Shown: one piece after another, positions 62,098 to 64,000 of the stretch
Position numbering within the stretch: position 1 is the first letter of the stretch
Layout of the letters: every line of letters begins with the position of its first letter
Origin: Salegentibacter salarius
GTDB taxonomy: Bacteria; Bacteroidota; Bacteroidia; Flavobacteriales; Flavobacteriaceae
Assembly: GCF_900168265.1 (NCBI RefSeq)
Contig: NZ_FVZF01000002.1
Span: forward strand, 186,001 to 250,000
Direction: 5' to 3'
Length of the DNA stretch: 64,000 nt
Translations under genes and position numbers: made by a program
Notes under the pieces: generated by a model
What the model saw: the letters and a program-made list of their open reading frames with translations, nothing else
What the model was told of the DNA's origin: nothing
Database searches by the model: none

Positions 62098-63638
62098 AGA
62101 AAAGATTTTAAAGCACCATTTCTAATATTTTTCCATAAATAGTTCCAAAAAGACTTGGTTTGGGTGCGTTTGGTCTTTATATTTTTCTGTTCTTTTTCGG
62201 CAGAAGTAGCCTCGTTATTTACTATTAAGTTTGCCAGCGCAGAAAGGAGCTTATTCTTTTCTTCCCCATCTTCCCTCAGCACTTCTACTTTAAAATTATC
62301 ATAAATCAGTTTCATCTCTCCGGTAGAGTTTTGGCTATTCCCGGCAAAGTTGAATCGCATATCTCTAATTCCGCCTTCAGTTTTCACATTTAACGCAGGC
62401 TTCAAAAATTCATTAATTCCCTCACTGGAAATCCTATCCATTTGTCCTGAAATAGTAAATGCATCAGCCTTATTAGAAATATCAAAATTCCAATTTACAT
62501 TAAGATTAGCCTCTCCCATAAACTGGGTTTCCACATCTATATCGGTTCTGGGAAAATCTTTTTTAGACATTTCCATATTCGTAATATTATAAATACTGGC
62601 ATCTAGATTTTTAAAAGTAACCTTTCCCGCCCCTCTTTTAGCCTTCACCAATTCTTCATATTGTATGGCCAGGTTTTTCACCCTAATAGTATCCAGCTTT
62701 AATCTTATAGGTAACTCCCTAATCATTCTACTATACATAGGCTTTTGGCGCGTATCGTCTTTTACGCGTTTATCACGGTAAATTTTTATATCACCATTCG
62801 CTATTTTCATATTTTCACTTAAGAGGCTAAGCGAATCATTTTTAAGATTCCATTTAAAAGAATTAAGCGCCAGTTCTTCGATACTTAGATCGAACCTATC
62901 TTTCTCATACGGAATATGCTGCTGAAATTCCTGCTTATCATACAAAGGTTTTATATTGATCTTATTGAACGTAAGGGAACTACCGTCAATTTTTATCTTC
63001 TCTACAAACAAATCATGTTGATCATTCAAATTGAAAAATAAACTATCTGAAGCCATTTGAAGCTGTTCATAATTAAACGGAAGCCCATTTTTAAAAGATT
63101 CCTGGTCTGCGCTTACATCTTTCATAGTAAGCGATGGAATGCTGGCAAAAAGTTGGTTTTTAACCGAATCGTTTTTAGCCATTTTAAAACTGCCATTAGC
63201 AATCTCTACAGATTTGATCAACATGTCTAATTTTGTTGAATTTCCATTTTTAGAGCTATCTTTTTTCTTTTCTTGCTGGGCTTGGGTATAAATCGTTACT
63301 TCAGGTTTTACAAGTTTTAAGGTAGAAATTTCAATTTTCTTACTGCTTAAGTATACCAAAATATCAATACCCTCCAGTTCTATTTCCTCTGCGGTAATTT
63401 GCAAGCCACTCTTCCTATAAACCGCTTTGTTTAAGGAAGCACTTCTTTCTAAAATACTTGCATTAAGATTATTATATTCAAATTCTGACTTACTTAAGTT
63501 TTCCTGAAGTGCAGTTTTCATTTTGCTCTCTATAAATAAATTGCCACCAATAATAGCAACCACCAACACTATAAGAATAACAATAAAACCGAGAATTATT
63601 TTAGACCTTTTTTTCAAATCTTCATCTTTTTTTACCAT
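62094..63638 (-). CDS. AsmA-like/DUF748-type membrane-anchored protein
   Basis: A 514-residue protein with one N-terminal membrane helix (about 14-33) and a long periplasmic part of repeated amphipathic beta-strands, including NLNASILERSASLNKAVYRK, IDILVYLSSKKIEISTLKLVKPEVTIYT and LDTIRVKNLAIQYEELVKAK. The layout fits AsmA/DUF748 proteins, which are related to bridge-like lipid carriers between the two membranes. No function can be assigned with certainty. It shares a four-base tail overlap with the Usp gene; upstream I see no exact -7 element. Confidence 0.7.
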   Translation of the reverse strand: MVKKDEDLKKRSKIILGFIVILIVLVVAIIGGNLFIESKMKTALQENLSKSEFEYNNLNASILERSASLNKAVYRKSGLQITAEEIELEGIDILVYLSSKKIEISTLKLVKPEVTIYTQAQQEKKKDSSKNGNSTKLDMLIKSVEIANGSFKMAKNDSVKNQLFASIPSLTMKDVSADQESFKNGLPFNYEQLQMASDSLFFNLNDQHDLFVEKIKIDGSSLTFNKINIKPLYDKQEFQQHIPYEKDRFDLSIEELALNSFKWNLKNDSLSLLSENMKIANGDIKIYRDKRVKDDTRQKPMYSRMIRELPIRLKLDTIRVKNLAIQYEELVKAKRGAGKVTFKNLDASIYNITNMEMSKKDFPRTDIDVETQFMGEANLNVNWNFDISNKADAFTISGQMDRISSEGINEFLKPALNVKTEGGIRDMRFNFAGNSQNSTGEMKLIYDNFKVEVLREDGEEKNKLLSALANLIVNNEATSAEKEQKNIKTKRTQTKSFWNYLWKNIRNGALKSFL

Positions 63639-63772
63639 TGAAATTTACAATTTCAAAACACTAAGTTTCCTTGTTTAAGAGTTTTTAACTTAAAAATTTA
63701 ACCCCGAAGTTTTCTTTGCGTTAAATTTTAGCAAAAGCCTATAAACATCAAATTTTCAATGGTTTTTGATTG

Positions 63773-63780
63773 TATATTTG
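63773..63780 (+). promoter_or_regulatory. Candidate -7 element for the last gene
   Basis: TATATTTG, an exact match, 22 bases before the ATG at 63803. No TTG 17-23 bases upstream. Confidence 0.4.
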
Positions 63781-63802
63781 TCCAAACAACCTAACAGAAA
63801 TC

Positions 63803-64000
63803 ATGATTTTTAAATTAAGCATCAAAGTAATATTTATAGCCGTAGAAATCTTTTTAGCGGTGTATAGCTTTGCGCTTAGTGATAGTCTATTGATCAAATT
63901 TCTGTTTTTTGCGGTAACAGCGGTAATTATCGCTTTTTCCTTAACCAAAATAACAAACAAATTACTACCTATAGATAAAGACTATATCTCCTCGGAAGAA
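63803..64000 (+). CDS. Small membrane protein, 3'-truncated by window edge
   Basis: The frame is open from the ATG at 63803 to the last base (66 codons), so the gene continues past the window. The visible part has two hydrophobic segments (about residues 5-24 and 29-49), separated by a short LSDSLLI loop, then a polar region ending in acidic residues. This is an inner-membrane protein of unknown function. A -7 element lies just upstream, which supports a real gene. It is divergent from the AsmA-like gene. Confidence 0.6.
   Translation, partial: MIFKLSIKVIFIAVEIFLAVYSFALSDSLLIKFLFFAVTAVIIAFSLTKITNKLLPIDKDYISSEE

Noticed and set aside
1-64000. CRISPR arrays, tRNA or rRNA genes, insertion sequences, prophage or defence genes
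   Set aside because: None recognised on reading both strands; all large gaps are short and accounted for.

Overview
The window is a core chromosomal segment of an AT-rich member of the Bacteroidota, almost certainly family Flavobacteriaceae; a marine lineage near Gramella/Salegentibacter/Zunongwangia is my guess from protein style, not a computed placement. Support comes from the type IX secretion and gliding genes (sprA, a PorP/SprF-type protein), a complete alternative complex III next to cytochrome oxidase genes, tandem OmpH/Skp genes after bamA, and promoters of the Bacteroidota type (TTG, 17-23 bases, TAnnTTTG). I see no tRNA, rRNA, CRISPR array, insertion sequence, phage gene or integrase. 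Intergenic gaps are short, none above 300 bases.

Layout. 1-4204 (+): envelope biogenesis, with the 3' part of bamA, two OmpH/Skp chaperones and murI. 4201-5196 (-): PorP/SprF-like protein. 5308-12056: Nfu iron-sulfur carrier (+), Pit phosphate permease with a PhoU-like tail (-), dodecin, DUF255 thioredoxin-like protein and MscS channel (+). 12053-19827 (-): tsaB and a MacAB/TolC-type export cluster (ATPase, two permeases, two adaptors, one TolC). 19934-25254 (-): oxidase assembly and subunits (heme O synthase, two subunit III paralogs, subunit IV, a Sco-like protein without copper ligands, Sco1, DUF420 protein, a small CxxC membrane protein). 25382-36975 (-): OM barrel with a TonB-C-like domain, TonB, VanZ-like protein, GcvH, SprA, RuvA. 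37066-43701 (-): malic enzyme, QueG, NTF2-like protein, cytochrome P450, RuvB. 43940-55870 (-): one long respiratory block reading actA-actB-actC-actD-actE-actF-coxB-coxA. 56093-61104: SPOR protein (+) and rimP-nusA-infB (-). 61264-64000: universal stress protein (+), AsmA-like protein (-) and the start of a small membrane protein (+).

The two respiratory blocks fit together. Alternative complex III oxidises menaquinol and reduces cytochrome c, the CoxAB-type oxidase reduces oxygen, and the block about 18 kb away supplies heme O, copper delivery and the small subunits.

I found no complete undescribed system. The items most worth checking are: a pair of dispersed intergenic repeats, one of which carries the -33 element of ruvB; a terminator-like hairpin directly before rimP-nusA-infB; terminators whose U-tracts run into -7 promoter elements; a helix-hairpin-helix-like tail on ActC; a TonB-C-like domain on an outer-membrane barrel beside tonB; and a Sco-like protein lacking copper ligands. 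Promoter, terminator and repeat calls were made by eye.
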